Source of the DNA: Myxococcota bacterium
Lineage (GTDB): Bacteria; Myxococcota_A; UBA9160; UBA6930
DNA length: 64,000 bases
NCBI GenBank assembly: GCA_028277885.1
Contig: JANQFK010000023.1
Location: forward strand, 62,001-126,000
Direction of reading: 5' to 3'
The first letter of the stretch is position 1; each line of letters starts with the position of its first letter. The notes below the pieces were generated by a model. It searched no databases. It saw nothing but the letters and a program-made list of their open reading frames with translations, and had not been told where the DNA came from. Below, piece after piece: positions 1 to 9,653 of the stretch. The position numbers and the translations under genes are program-made.

Positions 1-2
1 GC

Positions 3-458
3 AGCGAGCAACCCCCCGCCTGGCTGTTCTCCTTCGTCGACCTCGCGTTCCTGCTGCTCATCGCAATGACGCAGATCGGCGGCGACGGCCAGGACATCTC
101 CGTCGAGCTGGGCGAGATCGTGGTGCCCCGCGTCTCCGAGGCGGCGACCACGGAGCTGCCCACGCGCGTGGCCGAGCGCTGGCAGCTGCGCGTGCACCCC
201 GGCGGCAGCGAGGACGCGCCCTTCGAGCTGGTCGACCCCGCCGCCCTGGATCCCGCGGCCGGCGGCGAGGCGCGGCTCGCGCCCGCGGCCCTGCGCGCGC
301 GCCTCGCGGACCTCCAGCAGGCCGGAGCGGACAAGCCGCTCCTGGCGCCCCACGCCGAGTCCCACAGCCAGGACCTGCTCCTCGCGGCGAGCGCCCTCGA
401 GGAGCTCTGGCCGAGGCGTCGCCGCGCGACGGTGGCGCCGGTGTTCGCCTGGCAATGA
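3..458 (+). CDS. ExbD/TolR-like biopolymer transport protein, 5' truncated by window edge
   Basis: Frame open from base 3; translation SEQPPAWLFSFVDLAFLLLIAMTQIGG has the ExbD-type single TM with membrane Asp (FVDLAFLLL), followed by a periplasmic-type region; overlaps next CDS by ATGA. Confidence 0.6.
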   Translation, partial: SEQPPAWLFSFVDLAFLLLIAMTQIGGDGQDISVELGEIVVPRVSEAATTELPTRVAERWQLRVHPGGSEDAPFELVDPAALDPAAGGEARLAPAALRARLADLQQAGADKPLLAPHAESHSQDLLLAASALEELWPRRRRATVAPVFAWQ

Positions 459-1777
459 GCGACTGGCGGATCCGCAACCAGTACGGCTACGGCGTCGCGG
501 GGCTCGAGCTCGCGCCGACCCCGCCGCCCCTGCGCGCGCGCCGGCCCCTCACGCTGCGCGAAGCCCTGGCCGAGCTGCGTCGTCACGGCGCCGGCGGCGC
601 GCTGCGCGCCGCGGGCGAGGTGGCACCCGGCGTGGCCATGGGGGCCATGCTCGTGTTCGCGCTGCTCGCCGCCTGGCTGCGCCCCGACGTGGACGACGGG
701 CGCGTCGAGATGGTGCGGCTCGAGCTGCCGCTGCCGCTCCCCGAGGCGATCCCGGAGCCGCCGGCGGAGCCCGTTCCCGAGCCCCTCGCGCCGCCCGCGC
801 CGGAGCCCGTCGCCGAAGTCGCGCCCGATCCGGTCGCGGCGCCGACCGTGCGCCCGCGTCCCCGGGTCGAGCCCGTCGCCGAGGCCGTGGTCGCCGAGGC
901 GGCGCCGAAGCCCCGGCCTCGCGTCGCGCGTCCGCGCCCCGAGCCCGTGGCGCCCCGTGCCCGCCCGCGCCCCGAGCCGCTGCGCATCGCTCCCGTCGCC
1001 CCGCCCGCCGGGGCCGCCGAGCTCGCCGAGGGGCGGCCCGAGCCCCAGCGGCTCGCGCGCGCGCTGCCGGCCCCGCGTCCGGACGCGCCCCGCGCCCCCG
1101 CGCCGCGCTTCCGCATGGAGCCTCTCGCGCCGGCCCCGTCCGCCCGGCCGAGCCCGGCCCCGCGCGCGTCCTCGCCGACGCGCAGCCGCTCCGCACCGGC
1201 TCCGCGGGGCGCCACACCGGTGGCCGCGCCGCGCTTCGACCTGGCCGCACCCCCCGCCGCGCCGGCGCCGGCCGCCCCGCCGGCGGGCCGCGCCGCTCCG
1301 GCCCGGCGCGCCGCTCCGCCCCGGCCCCAGCCGACGCGCACGGCATCGCGATCCGGCGGCGTGCGCCGGCCGACGCTGACCGCTCCCGCCGCCGCCGTGA
1401 CGACGCCGGCGAAGACCGCGAGCCCGGCGCCGCGGGTCGCGCGCAGCACGCCGGATCCGTCCCGGGCCGCGCGCCGCGGCCCCGAGCCCGAGCGCCTGGC
1501 CGCGGTCCCGCTCAGTGCCCTGGCGGCCTGCGTGTCGGACCGGGAGGAGGATGCGCTCAAGCTCGAGGTGGTGGCGGCCGTGGGCGGAGCCCGCCAGTGC
1601 GTGAGCGAGGCGGGCCGCTACCGCTTCGTCGAGACCAAGAACCTCAATGCCTTTCTGATGAGGATCGAGCGGGCGCCGTCCCGCAGGGCGACGGACCGCT
1701 GCATCGAGCTGCGGCTCGCCCTCGAGTGCCTGCGCGCCCGGCGATCCTCGGGCTCCGGAGGCTCGGGACAGGGATGA
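455..1777 (+). CDS. TonB-like proline-rich envelope protein
   Basis: ATGA overlap with preceding gene; cytosolic N-terminus, one TM (MGAMLVFALLAAWL), long Pro/Ala/Arg-rich spacer with EPxPEP runs, small C-terminal domain with Cys residues. Confidence 0.55.
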   Translation: MSDWRIRNQYGYGVAGLELAPTPPPLRARRPLTLREALAELRRHGAGGALRAAGEVAPGVAMGAMLVFALLAAWLRPDVDDGRVEMVRLELPLPLPEAIPEPPAEPVPEPLAPPAPEPVAEVAPDPVAAPTVRPRPRVEPVAEAVVAEAAPKPRPRVARPRPEPVAPRARPRPEPLRIAPVAPPAGAAELAEGRPEPQRLARALPAPRPDAPRAPAPRFRMEPLAPAPSARPSPAPRASSPTRSRSAPAPRGATPVAAPRFDLAAPPAAPAPAAPPAGRAAPARRAAPPRPQPTRTASRSGGVRRPTLTAPAAAVTTPAKTASPAPRVARSTPDPSRAARRGPEPERLAAVPLSALAACVSDREEDALKLEVVAAVGGARQCVSEAGRYRFVETKNLNAFLMRIERAPSRRATDRCIELRLALECLRARRSSGSGGSGQG

Positions 1778-3846
1778 GACGACTTCGATCGATGCTGGCG
1801 CTCGGCGTGGCGCTGGTGCTGGCCGGCGCCGCAAGGGCCGAGGGCGACGACCGCTGGGCCGGCTACCTCGACTACGCCTACGTGTACTCCTCCGCCGAGC
1901 CCGAGGCCCTGCGCGTGCGCCTGGAGGGCTACGGGCGCGAGGCCGGGATCCAGCTCGAGCGCTACATCACCGAGGAGTTCGAGGCCCGGCCGGCCTCGGA
2001 CGGGCCCATCGACGAGGCGCGCGCCCGGCGCAAGGCCGTCGCGTACCTGCTCGACTACCTGGCCCGGGCGGAGCCCGAGTCCCTGGAGCGCAGCGTGGAC
2101 GCGATCCGCGAGCTGCGGGACCGGCTCGGCCGGCACGAGAACCGCTACTGGTACCACTACATCCTCGCCCACCGCGCCCTCGAGAAGGGACGCCACCACG
2201 ACTTCGTGGGCGAGCTCCTCGAGCTGTGGCTGGCCGTGGTGGTGCCGCTGGAGTCGCCCTACGAGACGCTCCAGACCCTGTCGCTCAGCGAGGCGCCCAA
2301 CTCGGGCTTCGCCTCGGCGCTCCCGTTCATCTACGAGAACGTGTCGCGAATGGTCCTGCTGCGCAGCCAGCAGATGGGGATGACCCGCGGCCTCGACCCC
2401 CTCGGCGCCATCGTGCGGCTCCTCTACGACGGCCGCGTGGGTGCGCACCCCGAGGTGATCCCGCTGGCGGCGTCGTCGCGCGACTACCTCGAGCGGATCG
2501 TGCAGCGGCTCGACGGGGCCGAGTCCGACGCCGGGAGCCTCACCTTCACCCTGACCCTGTTCGAGGCCAGCAAGTACCACGACGAGGCCCGGGCGCTGCT
2601 CGCCACCGAGGGGCTGAGCGAGAACACCCTCGAGGCGATCCGCGTCGCCACCGGCGCCTACCAGGCGGCCCTCGACCGCGCCGACACCGAGCAGGGGCGC
2701 TGCGCGGTCTACACCCGCGTGCTGCGGCAGATCGGCGAGGTGTACGCGGCCAAGCAGCGCCTCGGCGTGGACCCCGAGGTGGAGACCCCCTTCAGTCTCG
2801 AGGAGGCGATCGAGGTGTACGCCACGCTGCACCGTGCCCGCGGTGGCTGGGCGTCCCTCGGCTACGCCAAGACCGGGCGCCAGTCCTACGTGGACGCCAT
2901 GCACGGGCTGTGGGAGGAGATCCAGGAGGCGCACCTCAACGTCGCCGACTACTACCTGACCCGCAGCACCGAGCAGCCCCACCGCGCCGACGAGCACGCC
3001 CGCAACGCCGCCCGGCTGTTCAGCCGCTACCTCGGCTTCTTCCTCGAGTACGCGACCGAGGACGGCAAGGGCGGCGTCCCCGAGTCGGCCTACTTCGCGG
3101 CCCACGAGGCCGCGCGGGGGACCGGCGACGCCTTCCTGCTCTACGCGATCCATCCCGCGCCCGAGGAGATCGACCTCGCCATCCGCCGCTACCACGGGGC
3201 GATCCGCCTGTTCCCCTTCGACCGGCGGGTGTGGTCCTCGCTCACCGCCGCGCTCGAGCGCCAGGGACGCGAGAGCCGCTACATGGGGCTGGTGCAGCCC
3301 GCCGCCGAGGCGGTGTCGCGCTCCCGGGCCCTGGATCGCTGGATCGAGAACCGGGAGCCCGAGGCCGAGCGCGTCGCCACCCTGCGCCGCGCCTTCTCCG
3401 AGAGCCTGGCCCTCGTCTACCTCGGCTTCGCCGAGGAGACGGGCGTGGAGGAGCTCGAGGCGAGCGTGGTGGCGCTGCGCAGCGAGCGCGACGGGCTGGC
3501 CACGCGGCTCGCCGACCTGAGGCACCGCATCGGGGGGAGCCGCGGCGCCGCCGTGCCCGCCTCCCTGGACCCCGACGCACCGGCACCGGCCATGAACGGA
3601 GCCGGCCCGCTGGACGCCGCCGAGCTCGCCGGCCTGCATCGCGAGCTGGAGGAGACCAGCGCCCACCTCGACCGGGTCGAGAAGCAGATCGAGGCCCGCA
3701 CCCGGGCGCTGCCCCTCTACAAGGCGACCCTGCGCACCGACGGGCTGGCCGCCGAGCTGCGCGCCCGGCGCGACCACCCGGTCCACACCCTGCTGCGACG
3801 CATGTTCTACGAGGATCGCAGCGAGCCCCAGGGAGAGGAGCGATGA
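1774..3846 (+). CDS. Secreted helical/TPR-like envelope protein of unknown function
   Basis: In-frame ATG at 1774 overlapping upstream stop; signal peptide MRRLRSMLALGVALVLAGAARA; helix-rich body with C-terminal coiled-coil-like segment. Confidence 0.7.
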   Translation: MRRLRSMLALGVALVLAGAARAEGDDRWAGYLDYAYVYSSAEPEALRVRLEGYGREAGIQLERYITEEFEARPASDGPIDEARARRKAVAYLLDYLARAEPESLERSVDAIRELRDRLGRHENRYWYHYILAHRALEKGRHHDFVGELLELWLAVVVPLESPYETLQTLSLSEAPNSGFASALPFIYENVSRMVLLRSQQMGMTRGLDPLGAIVRLLYDGRVGAHPEVIPLAASSRDYLERIVQRLDGAESDAGSLTFTLTLFEASKYHDEARALLATEGLSENTLEAIRVATGAYQAALDRADTEQGRCAVYTRVLRQIGEVYAAKQRLGVDPEVETPFSLEEAIEVYATLHRARGGWASLGYAKTGRQSYVDAMHGLWEEIQEAHLNVADYYLTRSTEQPHRADEHARNAARLFSRYLGFFLEYATEDGKGGVPESAYFAAHEAARGTGDAFLLYAIHPAPEEIDLAIRRYHGAIRLFPFDRRVWSSLTAALERQGRESRYMGLVQPAAEAVSRSRALDRWIENREPEAERVATLRRAFSESLALVYLGFAEETGVEELEASVVALRSERDGLATRLADLRHRIGGSRGAAVPASLDPDAPAPAMNGAGPLDAAELAGLHRELEETSAHLDRVEKQIEARTRALPLYKATLRTDGLAAELRARRDHPVHTLLRRMFYEDRSEPQGEER

Positions 3847-4406
3847 TCCGACGGACTCCGACAGGCACCCGACGCGGAGGCGCGCTCGCGGGCGTCGCGC
3901 TCCTCGCCGTCGGCCTGGGCTGCTTCGGCGGCCCGCGGCTCGAGCCCATGGACGTGATGCTCGAGCGGAGCTTCTCCGTCGAGGAGACCAGCCCCCTGGG
4001 CGGCGACTCCCTGGCCCACCGCCGCCAGGAGATGGAGCGCGCCCACCACGACATGGTGCACTTCATCGCCACCCTCGACTCCCTCCGCTACCGGCGCGAC
4101 CGGAGCGGCGCGATCCTGTTCGGGCAGTTCCTCGACGCGTACATGGGCACCCACGTGGCGCCCCTGCTCGAGGGCGACTGGCAGAGCGAGCACCCCGAGC
4201 TGCTCGGTCTCGATGCGACCCTGCGGCTCGTGCAGGCCGAGGTCCTGCTCAAGATGCGCGCTCCGGGCCGCATGCAGGACACGGTGAACGAGATCCGCCG
4301 ACGCTACGCGGGCCGCGAGGACATGCTGGTGGAGTATCCGATCGGCGAGCAGAAGCCCCTCGCCGAGGCGCTCGAGTACCTGACCCATCGCAAGTGGAGG
4401 GGCTAG
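3843..4406 (+). CDS. Putative lipoprotein of unknown function
   Basis: ATGA overlap; lipobox-like LLAVGLGC at N-terminus. Confidence 0.65.
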   Translation: MIRRTPTGTRRGGALAGVALLAVGLGCFGGPRLEPMDVMLERSFSVEETSPLGGDSLAHRRQEMERAHHDMVHFIATLDSLRYRRDRSGAILFGQFLDAYMGTHVAPLLEGDWQSEHPELLGLDATLRLVQAEVLLKMRAPGRMQDTVNEIRRRYAGREDMLVEYPIGEQKPLAEALEYLTHRKWRG

Positions 4407-4408
4407 GC

Positions 4409-5005
4409 ATGGCCTCCGAGGACCTCACGCTCACGTTCCTGCTCACCGCGGTGTCGCTGCTGGCGGTGTGCGTTCCCCTCTGGCGGGGCCTCGGCATCGG
4501 GCTGCGCGCCCTGCTGGTGACGCGCCGCGTGCCGCCCGGGGAGATCGAGCAGCGCCTGAGCCAGGGCGCGAGCCGCAGCGCCGCGGTGACGCTGCAGATG
4601 CTCCAGGTGCTGCGCCGGGCCGCGCGCGAGAACGAGCGGCGCCACCCCATGGACTTCCTGGTGGACGCCTCGCGGCAGTGCGTCGCGAACGACTACGACG
4701 CCCACTACGCCCGTCCGCTCTCGATGTGCGCCAACATCCTGCCGCCCATCGGCTTCATCGGGACCACCGGCGGGCTGATGGTGCTGTTCGTGTCCATGCG
4801 CATCGCGAGCGAGTCCCTGGAGCTCGGGGCCCTGGCCATGGCGCTGGGCTCGAGCATCTTCGCGCTGCTCGGCTACACGCTGCTCGAAGGCCTGCGCTTC
4901 CGGCTCTACCGGCGGCTGCTGGCGCGGCTCGACGAGGCCCTCGAGTTCCAGCGCGACGTCGCGCGGCGCAGCCGCGGGCGCGCCCACGCGACCGCGACCG
5001 CCTGA
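4409..5005 (+). CDS. MotA/TolQ/ExbB proton channel family-like protein
   Basis: MASEDLTLTFLLTAVSLL..., TMs with PPIGFIGTTGGLMVLFVSMRI matching the ExbB-type GxxGTxxG TM2 signature; immediately downstream of ExbD/TonB-like genes. Confidence 0.6.
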   Translation: MASEDLTLTFLLTAVSLLAVCVPLWRGLGIGLRALLVTRRVPPGEIEQRLSQGASRSAAVTLQMLQVLRRAARENERRHPMDFLVDASRQCVANDYDAHYARPLSMCANILPPIGFIGTTGGLMVLFVSMRIASESLELGALAMALGSSIFALLGYTLLEGLRFRLYRRLLARLDEALEFQRDVARRSRGRAHATATA

Positions 5006-5083
5006 CCCCGCGAGCCCCTCTCCCGGGAGGGAACAGTCGCTAGAGTCCCGGCCTCCCGAGCACCGGAAGGAGGGGATCCGCCC

Positions 5084-5878
5084 GTGGACCTGGCCAGCTT
5101 CGAGAACCTCGCGAACCTCGGCGTCCTGATCTTCCTGCAGGCCGTCCTGGGCTTCGACAACCTGCTCTACATCTCCATCGAATCCCAGCGCGCGCCGGCC
5201 GCGTCCCAGGCTCGGGTGCGGCGCTGGGGCATCCTGATCGCCCTCGCGCTGCGCATCGTTCTGCTGTTCGGGATCATGCGCCTGCTGACGAGCTTCACCG
5301 AGCCGCTGTTCTCGATCCACTGGACGGGCTGGGTGGAGGGCTCCTTCAACCTCGCCACGGTGATCTTCCTGCTGGGCGGCGCCTTCCTGATGTGGACGGC
5401 GGTGAAGGAGATCTCGCACCTGCTCTCCATCGAACACCTCGACGAGGGCCGGGAGCGCACCGCCAAGCCGGCGGTGCGGGTCATCGCCATGATCGTGCTG
5501 ATGAACCTGATCTTCTCCTTCGACTCGATCCTGTCCGCCCTGGCCATCACCCAGGTCTTCCCCGTGCTCGCCACCGCCATCGTGACCTCCGGGGTGCTGA
5601 TGCTGGTGCTGGCCGACCGCGTCTCGACCTTCATCGAGCGCAACCGCAAGTACGAGGTGCTGGGCCTCTTCATCCTGCTCATCGTGGGGGTGGTGCTGCT
5701 CGGCGAGGGCGGCCACGAGGCGCATCTCGAGCTCCTCGGCTACGAGGTCGAGCCCATGGCGAAGACGACCTTCTACTTCGCGATCGCCGTGCTGGTGATC
5801 GTGGACGTGATCCAGTCCGGCTACCAGAACAAGCTGGCCCTGGAGCGCGCCCACGCCCAGCGGCCCGCCCACGCCTGA
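5084..5878 (+). CDS. TerC family integral membrane protein
   Basis: Polytopic; QAVLGFDNLLYISIE and LIFSFDSILSALAIT Asp-containing TM motifs typical of TerC. Confidence 0.8.
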   Translation: MDLASFENLANLGVLIFLQAVLGFDNLLYISIESQRAPAASQARVRRWGILIALALRIVLLFGIMRLLTSFTEPLFSIHWTGWVEGSFNLATVIFLLGGAFLMWTAVKEISHLLSIEHLDEGRERTAKPAVRVIAMIVLMNLIFSFDSILSALAITQVFPVLATAIVTSGVLMLVLADRVSTFIERNRKYEVLGLFILLIVGVVLLGEGGHEAHLELLGYEVEPMAKTTFYFAIAVLVIVDVIQSGYQNKLALERAHAQRPAHA

Positions 5879-5881
5879 CGC

Positions 5882-7108
5882 TCAGCCGAGGCTCACCGGC
5901 AGGCTCGAGTAGCCCCGCAGCACGAAGCCCGGGCGCCGCGGCGGGGCGTCGCCGGCCAGGGCCATCTCCGGGAAGCGCCGCGCCAGGGCGCCGATGGCGA
6001 TCTCGCCCTCGAGCCGGGCCAGCCCGGCGCCCAGGCAGAAGTGTGCGCCGTGGCCGAAGGAGAGGTGGCGGTTGTCGCGCCGGTCGAGCACCAGCCGGTC
6101 CGGGTCGGGGAACTGCCCGGCGTCGCGGTTCGCCGAGCCCAGCAGGGTGTTGACCTCGTCTCCCTTCGGGATCCGGGTGCCGTGGATCTCGACGTCCTCG
6201 AGGGGGACCCGCGAGGTCACCTGCACGGGGCTGTCGAAGCGCAGCAGCTCGTCCACCGCGGTGGGCAGCAGGGCGGGCTCCCGGCCGAGGCGCTCGAAGG
6301 CCGCGCGGTCCCGCAGCAGGGCCGCCATGCCGTTGCCGATCAGGTTGGTGGTGGTCTCGTGGCCCGCGCCCAGGATCAGCGCGCAGGTGCCCAGCACCTC
6401 CCAGTCGTCGAGGGCGTCGTCGGCCTCCTGGGCCGCCACCAGCGCGCTGACGAGGTCCTCCTGGGGCTCCTTGCGGCGTGCCTCGATGACGCCCTTCAGG
6501 TACTGGACCAGCTCCAGGAAGCTCGGCACCGCCACCGCCAGGTGCTCGTCGCGGAGCGTGCCGTCGAGCAGCATCGCGGCGTGGTCGGACCACACCTTCA
6601 GGCGCTCCCGGTCCTCCACGGCGACGCCCAGCAGCTCGGCGATCACGATGATGGGGAGCGGAACCGCGAGGTCGCGCACCACGTCGAAGCCGCCCTCACC
6701 GGCGTGGGCGTCGAGGATCTCGTCCACCAGCGCCTCGATCCGCGGGCGCAGGTGCTGCACGCGTCGCGGGGTGAAGGCCTTGTTGACCAGTCCGCGCAGC
6801 CGGGTGTGCTCCGGCGGGTCGCGGAAGAGCATGATGCCCTCGTAGGCGCGCACCAGCGGATGGTCGCCGCCTCCCTGCTCCCGAAGCGCCGAGAACATCT
6901 CGAGCAGGTTCTTGCGCGCCGAGAAGCGCGGGTCCCGCAGCACGTCGATGCAGTCCTGCCAGCGGGGCAGGATCCAGATCGGGACCTCGACCCCGTCGAG
7001 GCGCTCGAACAGCTTGAAGTGGACCGGGCCGGCCTCGCGCATGCGCGCGTACACGGGGTAGGGGTCGTGCTGGAAGTCGGGATCGCTCGGCTCGTAGTAC
7101 ACGTCCAA
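5882..7108 (-). CDS. Cytochrome P450
   Basis: FGHGAHFCLGAGLARLE heme loop, AGHETTTN I-helix; likely TTG start (LDVYYEPSDPDFQHDPYPVYARM). Confidence 0.9.
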   Translation of the reverse strand: MDVYYEPSDPDFQHDPYPVYARMREAGPVHFKLFERLDGVEVPIWILPRWQDCIDVLRDPRFSARKNLLEMFSALREQGGGDHPLVRAYEGIMLFRDPPEHTRLRGLVNKAFTPRRVQHLRPRIEALVDEILDAHAGEGGFDVVRDLAVPLPIIVIAELLGVAVEDRERLKVWSDHAAMLLDGTLRDEHLAVAVPSFLELVQYLKGVIEARRKEPQEDLVSALVAAQEADDALDDWEVLGTCALILGAGHETTTNLIGNGMAALLRDRAAFERLGREPALLPTAVDELLRFDSPVQVTSRVPLEDVEIHGTRIPKGDEVNTLLGSANRDAGQFPDPDRLVLDRRDNRHLSFGHGAHFCLGAGLARLEGEIAIGALARRFPEMALAGDAPPRRPGFVLRGYSSLPVSLG

Positions 7109-7260
7109 GGCGGGTCTCCTGGGCGCGCGGCGACGTCGGCAGCCCCTGCAAGGAGCCTGCCAGGCCCCTGGGCGAGCGAGCCGCCCCCTGGGCCCCCACA
7201 CGCTGCAGCACGCGGACGACACTGTCGAGCTGGCGCTTCACCCGGCGCGCGGGTGCCGCC

Positions 7261-9483
7261 TCAGGAGAGCCAGTCGCGCACCTTTCCGAGCAGCCGCCGG
7301 GGGCCCCGGAAGAAGCGGCGGCTGCCGAGGCGGAGCTCCCGCAGCAGGTCCGGGCTCGTCAGCTGCGACCGGAGCGCCAGGAAGGGCCAGCTCGCCCCCG
7401 CCGCCTGCCGAGCCGGCAGGGAGCGGATCTCCTGGGGCACGTACTTCCCCGCCTGGAGGTAGCCGCTCAGTATCAGCGCCTGGGCCTCGGTCTCGGAGAA
7501 GGCGTCGAGGTCCGTCCGGATCGCGGCCAGGGCGGCCTGCACGGGCTCGGGGACCCCGTAGGGGGTGGACTTCGGAGCGGCGGTGGGCGTGGAGGCAGCG
7601 CCCGGCTGCTTCCAGTCCACGGTCCCGGCGTCGAGGTCGCGCTTCAGGTGGAGGAAGCTCAGCTCCCGAAGCCGGGAGGAGCGCTGGCGTGCGCTGAGCT
7701 CCCGGTACAGGATCGAGCGGATCGTCGACTGCAGGATGCTGTTCGAGCGCAGCGAGACCCCCAGGGCCGCCCACTTGGGGTCGTCCTGGCTGTCCATCTG
7801 GCCGCTCGCGTCGCTCACGATCATCGCGTTGCAGTCCTGCTCGAGCAGGGTCAGGACGCCCTGGTTGTCCCGCACGCCGCCGTCCACCAGCCGCACGGTC
7901 TTGCCCGGATACAGGCCCTTCAGGACCAGCGGACGGAAGATCCCGGGCACGCAGGCGGAGGCCGCCACCGCGCCGCCCAGGGAGGCGGACGAGTGGGGAG
8001 CCGGCGCCTCGTCGTAGTACATGCGGCGCAGCCGCTCGTTGCGGTCGATGGACTCGTCGATGTGGGCCGTCGGCTCTCCCATGAAGGTCGAGGTGTACTG
8101 CCAGGTGTGTCCCGTGTTGAGCGTCGTGGCGTTGAGCACGAGCACCGGGACCTTTCCGTGGCGTCGCCAGTTGTCCCGTCGCGGGTGGAAGGCCCCGCCG
8201 TGGCCGTGGGGCGAGACGCGCAGATCGCGCAGCGGGATCGGGCCCTCGCGCCCCAGCACGGGTCCGTAGATGCGCTCCTCGTAGAGCTCCGCGATGCGCA
8301 CGCTGCGGGTGTAGCCGGGCTTCGCCAGCAGCTTCACCACGGCGGTCGGGCTCTTGATCACGCTGTTCCGGACGTCGCTCGCGACGGCGGCGACGAAGTC
8401 GCGCGCCACCTCCCGGACGATCTCCACGTAGTCGATCTTGCCGTCGGGGCGGCGCTCGAGCTCCCGCCGCAGCACCAGGTAGTAGTGCGCGCCGAGGATG
8501 GAGCCCCCCGACACGCAGGACAGGACCTCGACGTGACGCAGCAGGTCGAGCTCCGCGAGCTTCGCCAGCACGCCGATGTGGAACAGGGAGGCCCGGAAGC
8601 CTCCACCGGAGAGGGCCAGGCCGAGCTTTCCCGCGAAGGCCGTGGTGAGGGCCTCGGGGTCGCCGCCGATGAGCTTCTGGAGGGCGTCCTTGGCACGGGC
8701 GTCGGCCTCCGCCCCGCGGATCCTCAGGATCGAGGCCAGCTGGCGGGCGGTGGTCTCCACCATCCACTCCTCGGGGTCGCAGCGCGCGGCCTCGGCGAGC
8801 CAGCTTCCGGCCCTGGCGTAGTCGCCCAGCCCCAGGTGGGCCTCGGCCAGGGTCGCGGTCGACCAGTAATCCTTCGCGGCCGGGTCCTGGAGCTTCTGCT
8901 CGAGGTGGTCGCGGATCCTCTCCCGGATGCGCTGCGCCTTCTCGCGGTGCCCCGCGGCGTCGCCGGGCCCGGAGTCGCCCTCCTCGGTCTCGGCGAGCAG
9001 GTCGTGGACGAAGGCGGCGTTGATCCCGGTGTAGCCGTCGTCGACCTCGGGGCCCTGCTGCCAGGCGCGCCGGTAGAAGTCGAGCGACTGCTCGAGATGG
9101 CGCTCGCGGCCGTCGATCTCCCACAGGCGCTTGTGGATCGCGCCGGCGATCCCCAGGGTCTCGGGATCGCTCGTGGTGGTGAGGGCGTCACCCGGGTCGT
9201 CGAGGATGCAGATCGCCTCCCGCAGGCCCTCCTCGCTGATCACCTCGGGGTTCTTGTAGGTGCACAGCGCGTGCTGCTGCCGGAGCCGGGTCGCCAGGGC
9301 CGGGTCGTCGCCGGCGCCGAGGCGCTCCCGGGCCAGCGCGAAGATCCTCTGCGCGTAGGGGAACGCGCGGGCGCGCTTGAGCTCGTCGCCGAGCCTCGCG
9401 AGATCGGCGGGGCTCGCCGGGGTCTCCCCTCCCTCGAGCTGGGCGATGGCGCGGTCGACCGGAGAGCGATGGTCCTGCGGCAT
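7261..9483 (-). CDS. Patatin-like phospholipase with long N-terminal (TPR-like) region
   Basis: LALSGGGFRASLFHIGVL oxyanion motif, CVSGGSI nucleophile elbow, VDGGVRDNQG Asp motif; helical repeat N-terminus starting MPQDHRSPVDRAIAQ. Confidence 0.85.
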   Translation of the reverse strand: MPQDHRSPVDRAIAQLEGGETPASPADLARLGDELKRARAFPYAQRIFALARERLGAGDDPALATRLRQQHALCTYKNPEVISEEGLREAICILDDPGDALTTTSDPETLGIAGAIHKRLWEIDGRERHLEQSLDFYRRAWQQGPEVDDGYTGINAAFVHDLLAETEEGDSGPGDAAGHREKAQRIRERIRDHLEQKLQDPAAKDYWSTATLAEAHLGLGDYARAGSWLAEAARCDPEEWMVETTARQLASILRIRGAEADARAKDALQKLIGGDPEALTTAFAGKLGLALSGGGFRASLFHIGVLAKLAELDLLRHVEVLSCVSGGSILGAHYYLVLRRELERRPDGKIDYVEIVREVARDFVAAVASDVRNSVIKSPTAVVKLLAKPGYTRSVRIAELYEERIYGPVLGREGPIPLRDLRVSPHGHGGAFHPRRDNWRRHGKVPVLVLNATTLNTGHTWQYTSTFMGEPTAHIDESIDRNERLRRMYYDEAPAPHSSASLGGAVAASACVPGIFRPLVLKGLYPGKTVRLVDGGVRDNQGVLTLLEQDCNAMIVSDASGQMDSQDDPKWAALGVSLRSNSILQSTIRSILYRELSARQRSSRLRELSFLHLKRDLDAGTVDWKQPGAASTPTAAPKSTPYGVPEPVQAALAAIRTDLDAFSETEAQALILSGYLQAGKYVPQEIRSLPARQAAGASWPFLALRSQLTSPDLLRELRLGSRRFFRGPRRLLGKVRDWLS

Positions 9484-9539
9484 GGCTCGAACCTCCCGCC
9501 TGGCTCCCGGGAGCGGGACGTCCCGGAAGCGCCAGCCCG

Positions 9540-9545
9540 ATTCTA
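9540..9545 (-). promoter_or_regulatory. Candidate -10 box (TAGAAT on minus strand) for the patatin-like gene
   Basis: ATTCTA on + strand, 22 bp downstream (minus strand direction) of the CRP-like palindrome. Confidence 0.4.
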
Positions 9546-9567
9546 CGAGCCCGGAGCGCGCCGGCGG

Positions 9568-9583
9568 TGTGAAGCAGTTCACA
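9568..9583. promoter_or_regulatory. CRP/FNR-superfamily-type operator TGTGAAGCAGTTCACA
   Basis: Exact match to TGTGA-N6-TCACA, perfect palindrome arms TGTGAA/TTCACA; upstream of minus-strand patatin gene start at 9483. Confidence 0.6.
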
Positions 9584-9653
9584 AGCCGGAGACGGCGTTG
9601 CTGCCCGCGGGCGTGCCGTGGAGGAATGCGGCCCTCTCGGGGAGGACCGCTCC

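Noticed and set aside
700-1460. Proline/alanine/arginine-rich low-complexity tract that looks like a DNA repeat
   Set aside because: Explained as the periplasm-spanning spacer of a TonB-like protein; no exact tandem unit.
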